DNA of 64,000 nucleotides, taken from NCBI GenBank assembly GCA_913043255.1, contig CAJWLK010000004.1, positions 62,001 to 126,000 of the forward strand, given 5' to 3'. Below are positions 10,715 to 19,413 of the stretch, one piece after another; within the stretch, counting starts at the first letter, position 1; each line of letters opens with the position of its first letter. The position numbers and the translations under genes are program-made. This stretch comes from an uncultured Gemmatimonadota bacterium. Lineage in GTDB: Bacteria > Gemmatimonadota > Gemmatimonadetes > Palauibacterales > Palauibacteraceae. The notes below the pieces were generated by a model. That model did no database searches, had not been told where the DNA came from, and saw nothing but the letters and a program-made list of their open reading frames with translations.

Positions 10715-11287
10715 GTGCGAATAATCCTCGCCTTGGGAAACATTGGCGAGAAGTATCGGGACACGCGGCACAACGTAGCGTGGTGGTTGGCAGATCGACT
10801 GGCTCGCGCATGGGAATGCCCTGCGTTTGTGCCGGACGGAGAGACCAGCTGGACTTCCTGCGGCTCCTTCAACCACCGGGTCGAACTCCATAAGCCGCTC
10901 ACTTACATGAATAGGAGCGGCTTAGCCGTTACATCATTAATAGATTCCCGTGATTTTGACCCCGCCGTCGATATGCTTGTGGTAGTGGATGATATCGCAC
11001 TTCCTCCGGGTCGATTCAGACTGCGTCCAGAAGGGTCTCCCGGTGGACACAATGGACTCGCTTCGATCTCGGGAGTGCTGGGAACTGAAATGTTCGCCCG
11101 ACTTCGTATTGGAGTTGGGCGACCGACGGATGACCAAATCGAATTGGCAGAATGGGTGCTTGCACCGCCAACACAAGGTGAAGAAGAGGCTGTATTATCA
11201 ACCTTCTCTCAAGCGACGCAGGCGATCGAATGTTGGTTGAAGTATGGGATAGAAGTGGGAATGAATCGTTTTAACGTATCGACATGA
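10715..11287 (+). CDS. pth: Peptidyl-tRNA hydrolase
   Basis: Cleaves peptidyl-tRNAs that drop off the ribosome. The hallmark N terminus (LALGNIGEKYRDTRHNVAWW) includes the catalytic histidine of TRHN; KPLTYMNRSG, VVVDDIALPPG and GSPGGHNGLASI follow, all canonical. I choose GTG 10715 over the track's TTG 10682: GAGGGGG ends four bases before it and the product then begins MRIILALGNIG, as in the family. The length is 190 residues. The family usually has G-L-G-N-P-G; here proline is replaced by isoleucine. It lies 33 bases after rplY, in the same transcript. Confidence 0.96.
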   Translation: MRIILALGNIGEKYRDTRHNVAWWLADRLARAWECPAFVPDGETSWTSCGSFNHRVELHKPLTYMNRSGLAVTSLIDSRDFDPAVDMLVVVDDIALPPGRFRLRPEGSPGGHNGLASISGVLGTEMFARLRIGVGRPTDDQIELAEWVLAPPTQGEEEAVLSTFSQATQAIECWLKYGIEVGMNRFNVST

Positions 11288-11331
11288 CAGATACAAAAGA
11301 TGCTGAACAGAAAAAAGAGGAGAGAGACTAA

Positions 11332-13470
11332 GTGGCGGAATACGTTGATTTCGCGGTTTGGCTTGGGGTGATCGGATTGTTGTTCTCGTTTGGTCTTTTT
11401 ACGTATGTGAGGAAACAACCGGTAGGCACTGAGACGATGGCTGAGTTGGCTGAAGCGATCCAATCGGGTGCCATGACCTTCCTCAAACGAGAATACACAG
11501 TACTGCTCCCGTTTATTGGAATTGTTATGGGGCTCTTGTTCTGGCTTGTCAGTTTACAAACGGCAATTGCGTACATTTTAGGGGCCTTCTGCTCAATTCT
11601 GGCTGGTTTTGTCGGTATGCAGGCTGCGACGTCTGCCAACGTTCGTACGTCTGAGGCAGCTCGTTCCTCTGGTCAGGCGAAGGCGCTTCGTGTTGCTTTT
11701 TCTGGTGGGGCTGTGATGGGTACCGCGGTGGCTTCCCTTGGACTGATCGGTATCGGTGCGGTGCTTATGATGTATGATCCGCAGGTGTTGGGTTTTCGAC
11801 CATTTGGCGAGATAATCTCAGGATTTGCGATGGGTGCGTCTTCAATAGCACTCTTTGCTCGTGTGGGTGGTGGTATTTATACAAAAGCTGCGGACGTGGG
11901 CGCCGATCTCGTTGGTAAGGTCGAAGCGGGAATACCTGAAGACGACCCTAGAAATCCTGCTACGATCGCTGACAACGTTGGGGATAATGTGGGCGATGTG
12001 GCTGGGATGGGTGCCGATATTTTCGAATCATATGTCGGGTCCGTCATTGCGACTATTGTGATCGGAGTGACGAGTGCGCAGATCCTTGATAGTGCTAGAC
12101 TGGCGGCAGTCGCACTTCCTATTCTCTACATTATGACTGGGTTTTGCGCCAGCATTGTGGGTGTTTTAGCGATCCGCGTTCTTGAGAAGTTAAATCCGTC
12201 GAGTGCCCTGAGATGGTCACCAATTATTAGTGCTGTGCTCTTTTGGGTCGCAGCCTATTTCATAACAATAAACTTAAATATCCTAGACGTATCATCCACA
12301 AATATGTGGACCATCGGTGATCCAAACGCTGGCCCGTTTTGGGCTATGCTGCTGGGTTCGCTAGTAGGGATCTTCATCGGACTGGTGACGGAGTATTATA
12401 CCGCTGAAGCTCCAATCAAGAAGATTGCAGCCGCGTCAGAGACGGGGTCGGCTACCAACATCATCACGGGACTCGCAGTCGGAATGGAGTCCACAGCTAT
12501 CCCAATGCTTCTCATATCTTCGGCCATTTTTTTGGCATATAATTTCGCTGGTTTGTACGGAATTGGAATTGCCGCAGTAGGTATGCTCGCGACGGTGGGA
12601 GTGACAATGTCGGTCGATGCCTATGGACCCGTCGCGGACAATGCGGGTGGAATCTCCGAGATGAGTGAACTGGGACCGGAAGTACGCGCTATTACCGACT
12701 CGCTTGACTCTCTAGGAAATACAACAGCTGCTATTGGAAAGGGTTTTGCAGTAGGTTCTGCCGCGCTCACCGCGTTGGCACTCTTTTCTGCGTACTCGAA
12801 TGCTGTAGGTCTTGATGCTACCGGAATAAATCTCGTAAACCCACTGGTTGTTATTGGATTGTTTATTGGTGGAGCCACACCGTTCTTTATAGCGGCCCTC
12901 ACGATGACGGCAGTAGGGCGTGCTGCGGCTGGTATGGTAGCTGAGGTCAGACGGCAGTTTAGAGAAATTCCTGGAATTTTGGAAAGAACTGCAAAGCCTG
13001 ATTCGGCTCGTTGTGTTGATATTTCTACTTCGGCCGCTCTTAAGGAGATGATCGTTCCGGGGTTGGTGGCAATCATCGTTCCAATTGTGGTTGGCCGGTT
13101 CCTGGGTGTGGAAGCACTCGGTGGGGCATTAGCGGGGGCGACCGTTACGGGTGTATTGCTCGCGCTCTTCATGGCCAATTCGGGTGGTGCTTGGGATAAC
13201 GCCAAGAAGTATATCGAAACGGGCGCCCACGGTGGGAAAGGTTCAGATCCTCACAAGGCTGCCGTTGTTGGTGATACTGTCGGCGATCCTTTCAAGGATA
13301 CTTCTGGCCCATCAATGAATATCGTAGTCAAGTTAATGAGCGTCGTTTCATTGGTTCTTGCGCCATGGTTTGTCGACGTTCATGAATTAGCCTTGTCGGT
13401 GCCTGACAAAATCCAGTTTCCAGCTTGGGCGCTGGCAGACGCATTCAGAGTTTTGACTAACCTCTTCTAG
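11332..13470 (+). CDS. hppA: Membrane-bound ion-pumping pyrophosphatase
   Basis: A 712-residue integral membrane protein with about 16 helices that couples pyrophosphate hydrolysis to cation export. Key motifs are [42 protein letters not shown], the second acidic motif near [12 protein letters not shown], and the C-terminal [16 protein letters not shown]. The sequence [10 protein letters not shown] has alanine where K+-independent enzymes carry lysine, so this belongs to the K+-dependent class by the published rule; whether it pumps H+ or Na+ I cannot decide. The start is GTG 11332 after GAGGAGAGAGA. A strong hairpin follows the gene. Confidence 0.97.
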   Translation: MAEYVDFAVWLGVIGLLFSFGLFTYVRKQPVGTETMAELAEAIQSGAMTFLKREYTVLLPFIGIVMGLLFWLVSLQTAIAYILGAFCSILAGFVGMQAATSANVRTSEAARSSGQAKALRVAFSGGAVMGTAVASLGLIGIGAVLMMYDPQVLGFRPFGEIISGFAMGASSIALFARVGGGIYTKAADVGADLVGKVEAGIPEDDPRNPATIADNVGDNVGDVAGMGADIFESYVGSVIATIVIGVTSAQILDSARLAAVALPILYIMTGFCASIVGVLAIRVLEKLNPSSALRWSPIISAVLFWVAAYFITINLNILDVSSTNMWTIGDPNAGPFWAMLLGSLVGIFIGLVTEYYTAEAPIKKIAAASETGSATNIITGLAVGMESTAIPMLLISSAIFLAYNFAGLYGIGIAAVGMLATVGVTMSVDAYGPVADNAGGISEMSELGPEVRAITDSLDSLGNTTAAIGKGFAVGSAALTALALFSAYSNAVGLDATGINLVNPLVVIGLFIGGATPFFIAALTMTAVGRAAAGMVAEVRRQFREIPGILERTAKPDSARCVDISTSAALKEMIVPGLVAIIVPIVVGRFLGVEALGGALAGATVTGVLLALFMANSGGAWDNAKKYIETGAHGGKGSDPHKAAVVGDTVGDPFKDTSGPSMNIVVKLMSVVSLVLAPWFVDVHELALSVPDKIQFPAWALADAFRVLTNLF

Positions 13471-13502
13471 AAGCATGAGGCCTTGTTTCAGAGCTTGACA
13501 AT

Positions 13503-13532
13503 GGGGCCGCGGAACCTAGCTTCCGCGACCCC
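13503..13532 (+). terminator. GC-rich hairpin after hppA
   Basis: GGGGCCGCGGAA-cctagc-TTCCGCGACCCC forms a 12-position stem with one mismatch and a 6-base loop, 33 bases past the hppA stop. No T-tract follows, so termination may be Rho-assisted, but position and stability fit the end of the hppA transcript before the ribosomal cluster. Confidence 0.6.
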
Positions 13533-13660
13533 TCTCGGCTCAAGTAGGATGAAAGCTGTAAGGGAAGCGGTATCCTAATGGAATTGCGGGCCTAGATTAA
13601 CCAAGTGATAACTCCTGCTCCGGCATAGTCTGGGGCCATATGAGACCAAAGGAGCTTTAG

Positions 13661-14137
13661 ATGCGCGATTACGAAATCGTGTACATTTTTCGTTCGAACC
13701 TCTCATCTGATGAAATTGAGGCTAAGCTCGAACGATACCATTCCATAATCACTGAGGGTGGAATGGGCGAGGTCACAGCTGTTGTGATGTGGGGGAAACG
13801 ACACCTCGCTTATCCTATCGAGAAGCAGACTAGTGGCTATTACGTAATCGCGCAGTTCACGGCACAGTCTAATCCTCTAACAGAGTTAGAACGTGTCTTG
13901 AAGCTGGAAGATGACCTGCTACGGCATCTTATGGTCCTGCGCGAAGGTGATCTGCCGCTTCCAGATTCAGCAGTCCAGAGAACCGGAGAGGACGGTGCAG
14001 GGGACAGCCCTGATGTTGTTCCTACTGAGAAGGAAACTGTTGAGGAAGATGAACAGGCATCTGATGATGAAGGTGAGGCAGAACAGGAAAATGATGTGGA
14101 TGAAGTTCTAGAAGACGTCACGGGTGAGGAGGACTAA
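13661..14137 (+). CDS. rpsF: 30S ribosomal protein S6 with acidic extension
   Basis: Residues 1-95 are a normal S6 ([52 protein letters not shown]). S6 pairs with S18 on the platform of the small subunit. About 60 extra residues follow, dominated by Glu and Asp (for example [18 protein letters not shown]), far longer than the short acidic tail of E. coli S6. The ATG has AAGGAG upstream. It opens the rpsF-rpsR-DUF2232-rplI-rsfS cluster; rpsR starts 2 bases after its stop. Confidence 0.97.
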   Translation: MRDYEIVYIFRSNLSSDEIEAKLERYHSIITEGGMGEVTAVVMWGKRHLAYPIEKQTSGYYVIAQFTAQSNPLTELERVLKLEDDLLRHLMVLREGDLPLPDSAVQRTGEDGAGDSPDVVPTEKETVEEDEQASDDEGEAEQENDVDEVLEDVTGEED

Positions 14138-14139
14138 AG

Positions 14140-14358
14140 ATGGCTGTTCCAAAGGCGTGTCGCTTCTGCGAGAACAAGATCACCCATGTGGACTATAAAG
14201 ATGACCGTGTACTTGAGCGGTTCATTTCAGACAGAGGTAAAATTTTGCCACGACGGGCAACTAGAGCGTGTGCTAGGCACCAACGGCAGATTGCAGTAGC
14301 GATCAAGCGAGCTCGTTATCTAGCGCTCCTACCCTATATCCGAGGATATCACACGTAA
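14140..14358 (+). CDS. rpsR: 30S ribosomal protein S18
   Basis: A 72-residue protein with CRFC near the N terminus, DYKD, and the conserved core [32 protein letters not shown]. It binds 16S rRNA with S6. CxxC plus the later Cys and His suggest a zinc-binding form (inference). GGTGAGGAGGA within the end of rpsF serves as ribosome site. The normal partner order with rpsF and rplI is kept. Confidence 0.98.
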   Translation: MAVPKACRFCENKITHVDYKDDRVLERFISDRGKILPRRATRACARHQRQIAVAIKRARYLALLPYIRGYHT

Positions 14359-14424
14359 GGAAGTAGCCACTTTGCGAATGATCTGGGAGATTCGCGGGCT
14401 TTGGTCAGGTGGAAAACGGCGAGG

Positions 14425-15357
14425 ATGTCTGGGCTGAGTGAGGGACGACGAGGTTTGCGGCGAGCGGTCGCCTTGGGCGTGCTTGTCCTCGTGCTCTCAC
14501 CTCTGAGTTTTTCACCGCTCGGGCCTTTTATCTTAATTTGTGTGCCTGCGGCGGTTTTGTCCCTCATATTTTTTGATAGGCGACTTGTAAGTGTGTCGTT
14601 GGCATGTGGCCTTTTGGGCATGGCGGCGATTGGTTTCCAGGATCCTACTGAATTGTGGTATGTTGAACGGGGCTGGACGCTTTTGATCACGGGCGGGTTC
14701 GTCGCTGCCCAGATGCTAGAGCCTATTCGTACGATCTTCGCCAAGTCAATTATGAGTGTGTTATTTGCTGTTGCTGCTGTCGTGATTGTTGGGTGGGCCA
14801 GGCCTGATTTTCTCGTTAACGTCGACTGGCTGGTAGGTGGAAAGTTTGATCAAATCCTCTCAATGTTTGATTTGGAAGGACAGGCGGGGGCAGGTGTAGC
14901 AGAAGCGATGCGTCAAGTAATCTGGGTAGTCAAGGCCATATATCCAGCCATGTTGATACTCGCCTCAGTGGCTGCGTTAAGGTGTGCTTCATACATGGCA
15001 CGGCGAATAGCAGGTGTAGAAGCTCCGCTGGGACCAATGCGTAAATTTAGCTTTAACGATCACCTAGTATGGGTTTTAGTTCTTGGTCTTGTACTGTTTG
15101 TACTTCCTGCTGGTGTATGGGCGGCGCGCGCAGGTGGAAATGTAGTCACTGTGATGGGTGGCTTATATGTGTTCCGTGGGGCAGCAGTCTTAGTTTGTAT
15201 CGGAAAATTCTTAACTAGCTCAGGGTGGTTATTCGCACTGTGGATTATAGCAGCCCTGCTTCTCTATCCTTTCACAATCGGGGCTGCATTTTTAATGGGG
15301 CTTAGTGATACGTGGCTGGATTTTCGCTCACGCTTGAAAATTGAAGTGGAGAAATAA
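14425..15357 (+). CDS. DUF2232/YybS-like polytopic membrane protein
   Basis: A 310-residue protein with about eight hydrophobic helices (AVALGVLVLVLSPLSF, LICVPAAVLSLIFF, LVWVLVLGLVLFVLPAGVWAA, LFALWIIAALLLYPFTIGAAF). It sits between rpsR and rplI, where many bacteria carry a DUF2232/YybS membrane protein; that position supports the call as much as the sequence does. Function is unknown. ATG 14425 is preferred to the track's TTG 14401. It ends 40 bases before the rplI start, with the rplI ribosome site in between. Confidence 0.75.
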   Translation: MSGLSEGRRGLRRAVALGVLVLVLSPLSFSPLGPFILICVPAAVLSLIFFDRRLVSVSLACGLLGMAAIGFQDPTELWYVERGWTLLITGGFVAAQMLEPIRTIFAKSIMSVLFAVAAVVIVGWARPDFLVNVDWLVGGKFDQILSMFDLEGQAGAGVAEAMRQVIWVVKAIYPAMLILASVAALRCASYMARRIAGVEAPLGPMRKFSFNDHLVWVLVLGLVLFVLPAGVWAARAGGNVVTVMGGLYVFRGAAVLVCIGKFLTSSGWLFALWIIAALLLYPFTIGAAFLMGLSDTWLDFRSRLKIEVEK

Positions 15358-15397
15358 TGAACTTTCAGGTACAGTATCCCTCAATGGAGGATGCGTT

Positions 15398-15847
15398 ATG
15401 GTTGAACTGATTCTTAGAAAAGATGTTCCAGATCTTGGTCGAGCGGGCGAAATGGTTCAGGTTCGAGCCGGTTACGCACGAAATTACCTGATCCCCCAAG
15501 GTATTGGACTCCCAGCAACTGAGGGTAACCGTAAGAGTTTTGAAGACGAGAGGGCTCAGGTCGAGAAGGCGGCTGAGAGGGAGCGCGACCAGGCGAAATC
15601 GCTTTCAGCAGAACTAGAAGGCCACTCAGTCACTTTTTCTGTCCGTGCTGGTGAAGAAGGACAGTTGTTTGGCTCGGTTACGGCCGCAGACATTGCGGAG
15701 AAGCTCGGTAGCGATGGGTTCTCGGTCGAACGTAGGTTTGTTAAGCTCGAAGATCCAATTAAGGAGTTGGGTGTATATGATGTACCGGTCCGACTTCATG
15801 CTGATGTGGAGGTGGTCCTAAAGGTCTGGGTCGTCGCCGAAAAATGA
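15398..15847 (+). CDS. rplI: 50S ribosomal protein L9
   Basis: A 149-residue protein with the L9 N-terminal signature ILRKDVPDLGRAGEMVQVRAGYARNYLIPQGIG, the long connecting helix, and the C-terminal domain (GQLFGSVTAADIAEKL). It binds 23S rRNA at the base of the L1 stalk and affects frame maintenance. The real start is ATG 15398 with GGAGG seven bases upstream; the track's TTG 15341 lies inside the preceding gene. Its stop overlaps the rsfS start by 4 bases. Confidence 0.98.
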   Translation: MVELILRKDVPDLGRAGEMVQVRAGYARNYLIPQGIGLPATEGNRKSFEDERAQVEKAAERERDQAKSLSAELEGHSVTFSVRAGEEGQLFGSVTAADIAEKLGSDGFSVERRFVKLEDPIKELGVYDVPVRLHADVEVVLKVWVVAEK

Positions 15848-16239
15848 CGATGATTTCTCGTCCGCTTGATGTCGTTTGGGGAGAACTGTCCAAGGATAGT
15901 CAGCCTCCGAAAGAGCTTCGGTTTGTGGCCGAAGCCGCACTCGAGCGTAATGCTCGATCTGCTGCTGTGCTTGATCTGCGAGGAATCTCTGATGTGACGA
16001 GCTTTTTCGTAATTGCGACCGGAGATTCAGACACACACTCGCGTGCAATCAGCGAAAATATCCTAGACCGAATGCGTGGCGCAGGATATCGACCAATCGG
16101 CGTTGAGGGCCTGAACCAAGCTCGATGGGTCTTGATGGACTTTGTAGAGTTGATCGTCCACGTTTTTCTCAATGAAATGCGAGAGTTTTATCAACTCGAG
16201 CGACTATGGGGGGATGCGCGGATCTTCAAGTTCGAGTAA
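15844..16239 (+). CDS. rsfS: Ribosome silencing factor RsfS
   Basis: A 131-residue DUF143 protein that binds L14 and blocks subunit joining in starvation. Typical segments: AVLDLRGISDVTSFFVIATGDSDTHSRAISENI, GVEGLNQARWVLMDFVELIVHVF and REFYQLERLWGDA. The ATGA overlap with rplI gives coupling. It ends the ribosomal cluster; the next gene starts 123 bases later. Confidence 0.97.
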   Translation: MTMISRPLDVVWGELSKDSQPPKELRFVAEAALERNARSAAVLDLRGISDVTSFFVIATGDSDTHSRAISENILDRMRGAGYRPIGVEGLNQARWVLMDFVELIVHVFLNEMREFYQLERLWGDARIFKFE

Positions 16240-16362
16240 GCCGAAGGTTGGATGTAAACTGGATACGACTTTGTTAGTTCCTTGCGGCAGTTTTATCGTA
16301 TAAACTAACTTGCAGCTAAACTAAGGGTGGGTTGGTGGATGTGTCGATGTGGAAGCTGTGAT

Positions 16363-17949
16363 GTGACGAGTTCAGTTCGACTGCCTTCCTGTAGCCTCAC
16401 ATGTTTCGGGGCATGTGTTGTGGTGACCCTGCTCGTCAGTTTCGGGGCGTGTGGCTCCCCTCCGACCGACCAACCAGAGCCGCTCTATGGTGCGGATCTT
16501 GTAGCGGGCACATCACTAGAACGTCACGGTCTGTTGGTAATTCCTAGGGAAACTGGTGTGGCCGAATTCCGCTCTATGGAAGATCCGTCGACCATTCGGT
16601 GGACTGGACGTCTGATTCTCCCTACTACCAAGGCTGCACATGGGTTAGGTCGAACTGTGGTGTTACGCCATCAGGGTGGTGCTAGCCTTTATACCCCGTC
16701 ACCCGAAAGTCTAACACTACTCCCCAATGTGCCCCCCCAGGCTAGGTGGATCAGTTCTCCTTCAGGCGGCTCGTTTGTCGCTGGTGGTTGGGCGCTTACA
16801 GTCACCTCATCCACGTCTCGCGTGATCACGGCTGATGGTGAGATTTTGTGGGCCGCGCCTGTCGCTGATGACCGAGCGGTAGGGCTTATCGATTCTCCGT
16901 CAGGACCCAAACTTGTGGTATGGGAGGCAGAAGAGGAAATCCCATCGAACACAAGGTCTGTGAGCACACGGGGTCCAGTCATCGTCACTGGTTGGGGAAA
17001 TGAGGTTGTGGGCACATCTAACGATGGCACCCGACTCATCAGATGGTCGATTCCTGACCTCGAGTCTGTGGAGGTCTTGAAAATTGACAACGCAGTTGCA
17101 GCCCTGTCTACATCGCCCTCTCAACACCGAATATATGTGGTTATGGCTGCAAATCCTGAACTCCTCGCGGTTGATCGATATGATTGGCAAGTCGTTGGTA
17201 CCGTTCGTAATGATGAGCATTTTGAGGCGCTTCGCATTAGTAAAACCGATGATCGGATCTTGGCGTATGACGGTACCACGGTTTGGTCTATGCGGTCGGG
17301 TGGGACAAATAAAATGGCTATCCCGAGTCAGTGGCGGTCCGACTTTCCCATTTCCCTGCTGGATGGATCCACACTTGTTATTGACTCAGCTGGCTTAGGG
17401 GTTTACGGAGCGGGTGGTTCCCATGTGAAAGCAGTGGATGGTCCGCTAAGTGCATGGTGGATTCCGGTGCACTGGGGCCCCCGTGCACCGGTGACTGCCG
17501 TTTCATCCACACCGGACGATACGGTAGTAGGACAGCTAGAACTGTCGCCGCTATCACCTCGGAGAATCGGTCTTTTAACGATGGGCTCTACAGCTGGCCG
17601 TGCAGGTGTGCCGCGCCGCAGAGACGCCGCTGTATCGCCTGATAGTCGAGTCGCTCCCAATAGCCTGACGACGCCTGATACTCAAGTAAGGTCTTTGCTT
17701 AGTAGTGGATTTTATGTGGTTGTGAACTCTTCCCGACAACTCGCAAGCCTTGAGGGGCTTGAGGAGGCTCTTGAGGGTTCAAGTTATTCGACACACGTGG
17801 CCCCACATGTCGATGAAGCCGGCGATATGTGGTATCGCCTACTCGTCGGTCCGTACATCTCTCGTTCTTCGGCTGATACAGTTAGTAGTGAACTCCGCCG
17901 CGAACGTGGCATCGATGCGTGGATCCAAGAAATAGATGGACAGAGATGA
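16363..17949 (+). CDS. SPOR-domain lipoprotein with propeller-like body
   Basis: A 528-residue exported protein. The signal sequence ends in VSFGACGS, a lipobox, so it should be lipid-anchored. The middle (~residues 45-390) is a run of short beta-strand repeats (for example GEILWAAPVADDRAVGL, LIRWSIPDLESVEVL, RIYVVMAANPELLAVDRYDWQVV) that resembles a WD40/PQQ-type propeller without a clear signature. After a Ser/Pro/Thr linker, the last ~80 residues (SSGFYVVVNSSRQLASLEGLEEAL to YRLLVGPYISRSSADTVSSELR) match a SPOR domain, which in other bacteria binds glycan strands lacking stem peptides at the septum. I choose GTG 16363 (GGAAG seven bases upstream) over GTG 16327. It overlaps the next gene by 4 bases. 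Confidence 0.82.
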   Translation: MTSSVRLPSCSLTCFGACVVVTLLVSFGACGSPPTDQPEPLYGADLVAGTSLERHGLLVIPRETGVAEFRSMEDPSTIRWTGRLILPTTKAAHGLGRTVVLRHQGGASLYTPSPESLTLLPNVPPQARWISSPSGGSFVAGGWALTVTSSTSRVITADGEILWAAPVADDRAVGLIDSPSGPKLVVWEAEEEIPSNTRSVSTRGPVIVTGWGNEVVGTSNDGTRLIRWSIPDLESVEVLKIDNAVAALSTSPSQHRIYVVMAANPELLAVDRYDWQVVGTVRNDEHFEALRISKTDDRILAYDGTTVWSMRSGGTNKMAIPSQWRSDFPISLLDGSTLVIDSAGLGVYGAGGSHVKAVDGPLSAWWIPVHWGPRAPVTAVSSTPDDTVVGQLELSPLSPRRIGLLTMGSTAGRAGVPRRRDAAVSPDSRVAPNSLTTPDTQVRSLLSSGFYVVVNSSRQLASLEGLEEALEGSSYSTHVAPHVDEAGDMWYRLLVGPYISRSSADTVSSELRRERGIDAWIQEIDGQR

Positions 17950-19406
17950 GCGAGTTTGTCGGGGAAGGCGAAGCTGGGAAGGGATGTGATCAGGAAGAGT
18001 CGCCTTTTGCGTGGGACTTGCCAGCCGATGCTCGTATCGTCGCTTTGATACACGATTCAAAAGAATCAGAACGAAGTGCCACGGTAGTGGAAGCAATAGC
18101 AACGGCGATTGCTCGTCGACGTGAACACACGCTTGTTTTGAGCACCGAGGTGGGGCCATCTCCGTTAGATAAGCTGATGGGTGATATCAGCAGGTCTGAG
18201 GGACTCCCCGCGGTGCTTGGGGGTCGTGCTCGTCTCGCTGACGTTGCTGTTCAGATAACTGATTGTCCGTTCGTATACCTGCCTGCCGGGGTAGATCTTG
18301 AAGCCATTTCCCAAATGTTACGAGGAGATATCTTATCCCGTTTTATTCAAAGAGTGCGGGAGCGAGGAGGTACGCTTTTTCTAGTATTGCCTAATAATGT
18401 TCCTTTTTCACATGAAGTACGGTCATTACTAGATGGGTATATTACGTTGGGTAACGTGACGGTTCCTGAACACCTCAAAAATCTTCTAACGTTTGGTCGA
18501 ATACGTTTCGATGAATCGAAAGATGATTCATTCCTTGGTCATAATAGTTCCGTCTCTATCGGGACCAGTGGACAAGACAAATTAGCTAGCATCGTTGCTC
18601 AGAGTATCGCGGCGGATAAAGATGAAGATGGTGAGCAAGAGCTTCCCCGTCCTAATACGAGCGTCTGGTCCCAACACCAAACCAAGACACACTTCCCGCT
18701 GAAGCAAGCGGCGATAGGTATCAGCACTATTGTGTTGATTTTCCTGGGTTGGTGGTGGATGCTTAGGGCCACTGATGTGGGCGAAGGACAGCTGCTTGAA
18801 CCGACGACACCAGCCAAGGTTGAAATCTCTTCCGCCCCTCGTATAGTACCTTCTCTTGAGCTAGATGACGCTAGGGAAATGGTCAAAAACGCGTCGGAGC
18901 TTCCATTTTCCGTGCTCATTGCAAGCTATGCAAGTCTAGCAGATGCAGAAGAGCGTGTCGCTGAGCTCGAATCCGATGGCGGGGCGGTCACGAGGCTTTA
19001 TTTTGTTTCACCGACCCCGGTTCGAGGAGTACTATATTATCGTGTTCTTGCGGGTGCGTTAGCCGATGAAAATGAGGCTGAAGCGCTTATGAAACGCCTA
19101 GTGGAAGCAGGGAAAAAAGAAGAAATAAGCCCTTGGCATCTCCGTCCCTCCGGGCTTTCGTTTGACCTCGGCACCTTCACTGATAGTGTGGGTATGGAGG
19201 CTAGGGTGGCCGAGCTCGCGGTTAAAGGGATTCCGAGTTATGTGTTGGTAACCACTTTAGGTGAATATGAAGCCTTTCAAGTGTACGGAGGAGGATATCG
19301 CAACCAACAAGAATCTCTCCCGATGGCAGAACTCCTTGGAACCGTCGGTGAACCTGCGATGTTGATCGCACGCCACGGTGGCGCCGTCTCTTACCCATTA
19401 CCCTGA
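17946..19406 (+). CDS. Membrane protein: ParA/BY-kinase-like domain plus SPOR repeats
   Basis: A 486-residue protein with three parts. Residues ~20-165 follow the layout of CpsD/ParA-type P-loop proteins (ARIVALIHDSKESERSATVVEAIATAIA; LVLSTEVGPSPLDKLMG; GLPAVLGGRARLADVAV; FVYLPAGVDLEAI; GGTLFLVLP), but the Walker A position reads HDSKESERSAT, with no GKS/T and no DxD. One membrane helix (AAIGISTIVLIFLGWWWML, ~255-273) comes next, then a SPOR domain (PFSVLIASYASLADAEERVAELE to YYRVLAGALADENEAEALM) and a second SPOR-like unit at ~400-470. Topology: pseudo-P-loop inside, SPOR outside. The start overlaps the lipoprotein stop (ATGA), and smc begins directly after. The P-loop call is by pattern, not alignment. 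Confidence 0.78.
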   Translation: MSEFVGEGEAGKGCDQEESPFAWDLPADARIVALIHDSKESERSATVVEAIATAIARRREHTLVLSTEVGPSPLDKLMGDISRSEGLPAVLGGRARLADVAVQITDCPFVYLPAGVDLEAISQMLRGDILSRFIQRVRERGGTLFLVLPNNVPFSHEVRSLLDGYITLGNVTVPEHLKNLLTFGRIRFDESKDDSFLGHNSSVSIGTSGQDKLASIVAQSIAADKDEDGEQELPRPNTSVWSQHQTKTHFPLKQAAIGISTIVLIFLGWWWMLRATDVGEGQLLEPTTPAKVEISSAPRIVPSLELDDAREMVKNASELPFSVLIASYASLADAEERVAELESDGGAVTRLYFVSPTPVRGVLYYRVLAGALADENEAEALMKRLVEAGKKEEISPWHLRPSGLSFDLGTFTDSVGMEARVAELAVKGIPSYVLVTTLGEYEAFQVYGGGYRNQQESLPMAELLGTVGEPAMLIARHGGAVSYPLP

Positions 19407-19413
19407 GCGATCT

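Noticed and set aside
12621-13205. 194-codon ORF antisense to hppA
   Set aside because: It is a shadow of the well-supported pyrophosphatase frame; Ala/Pro/Thr-rich sequence is typical of such shadows.
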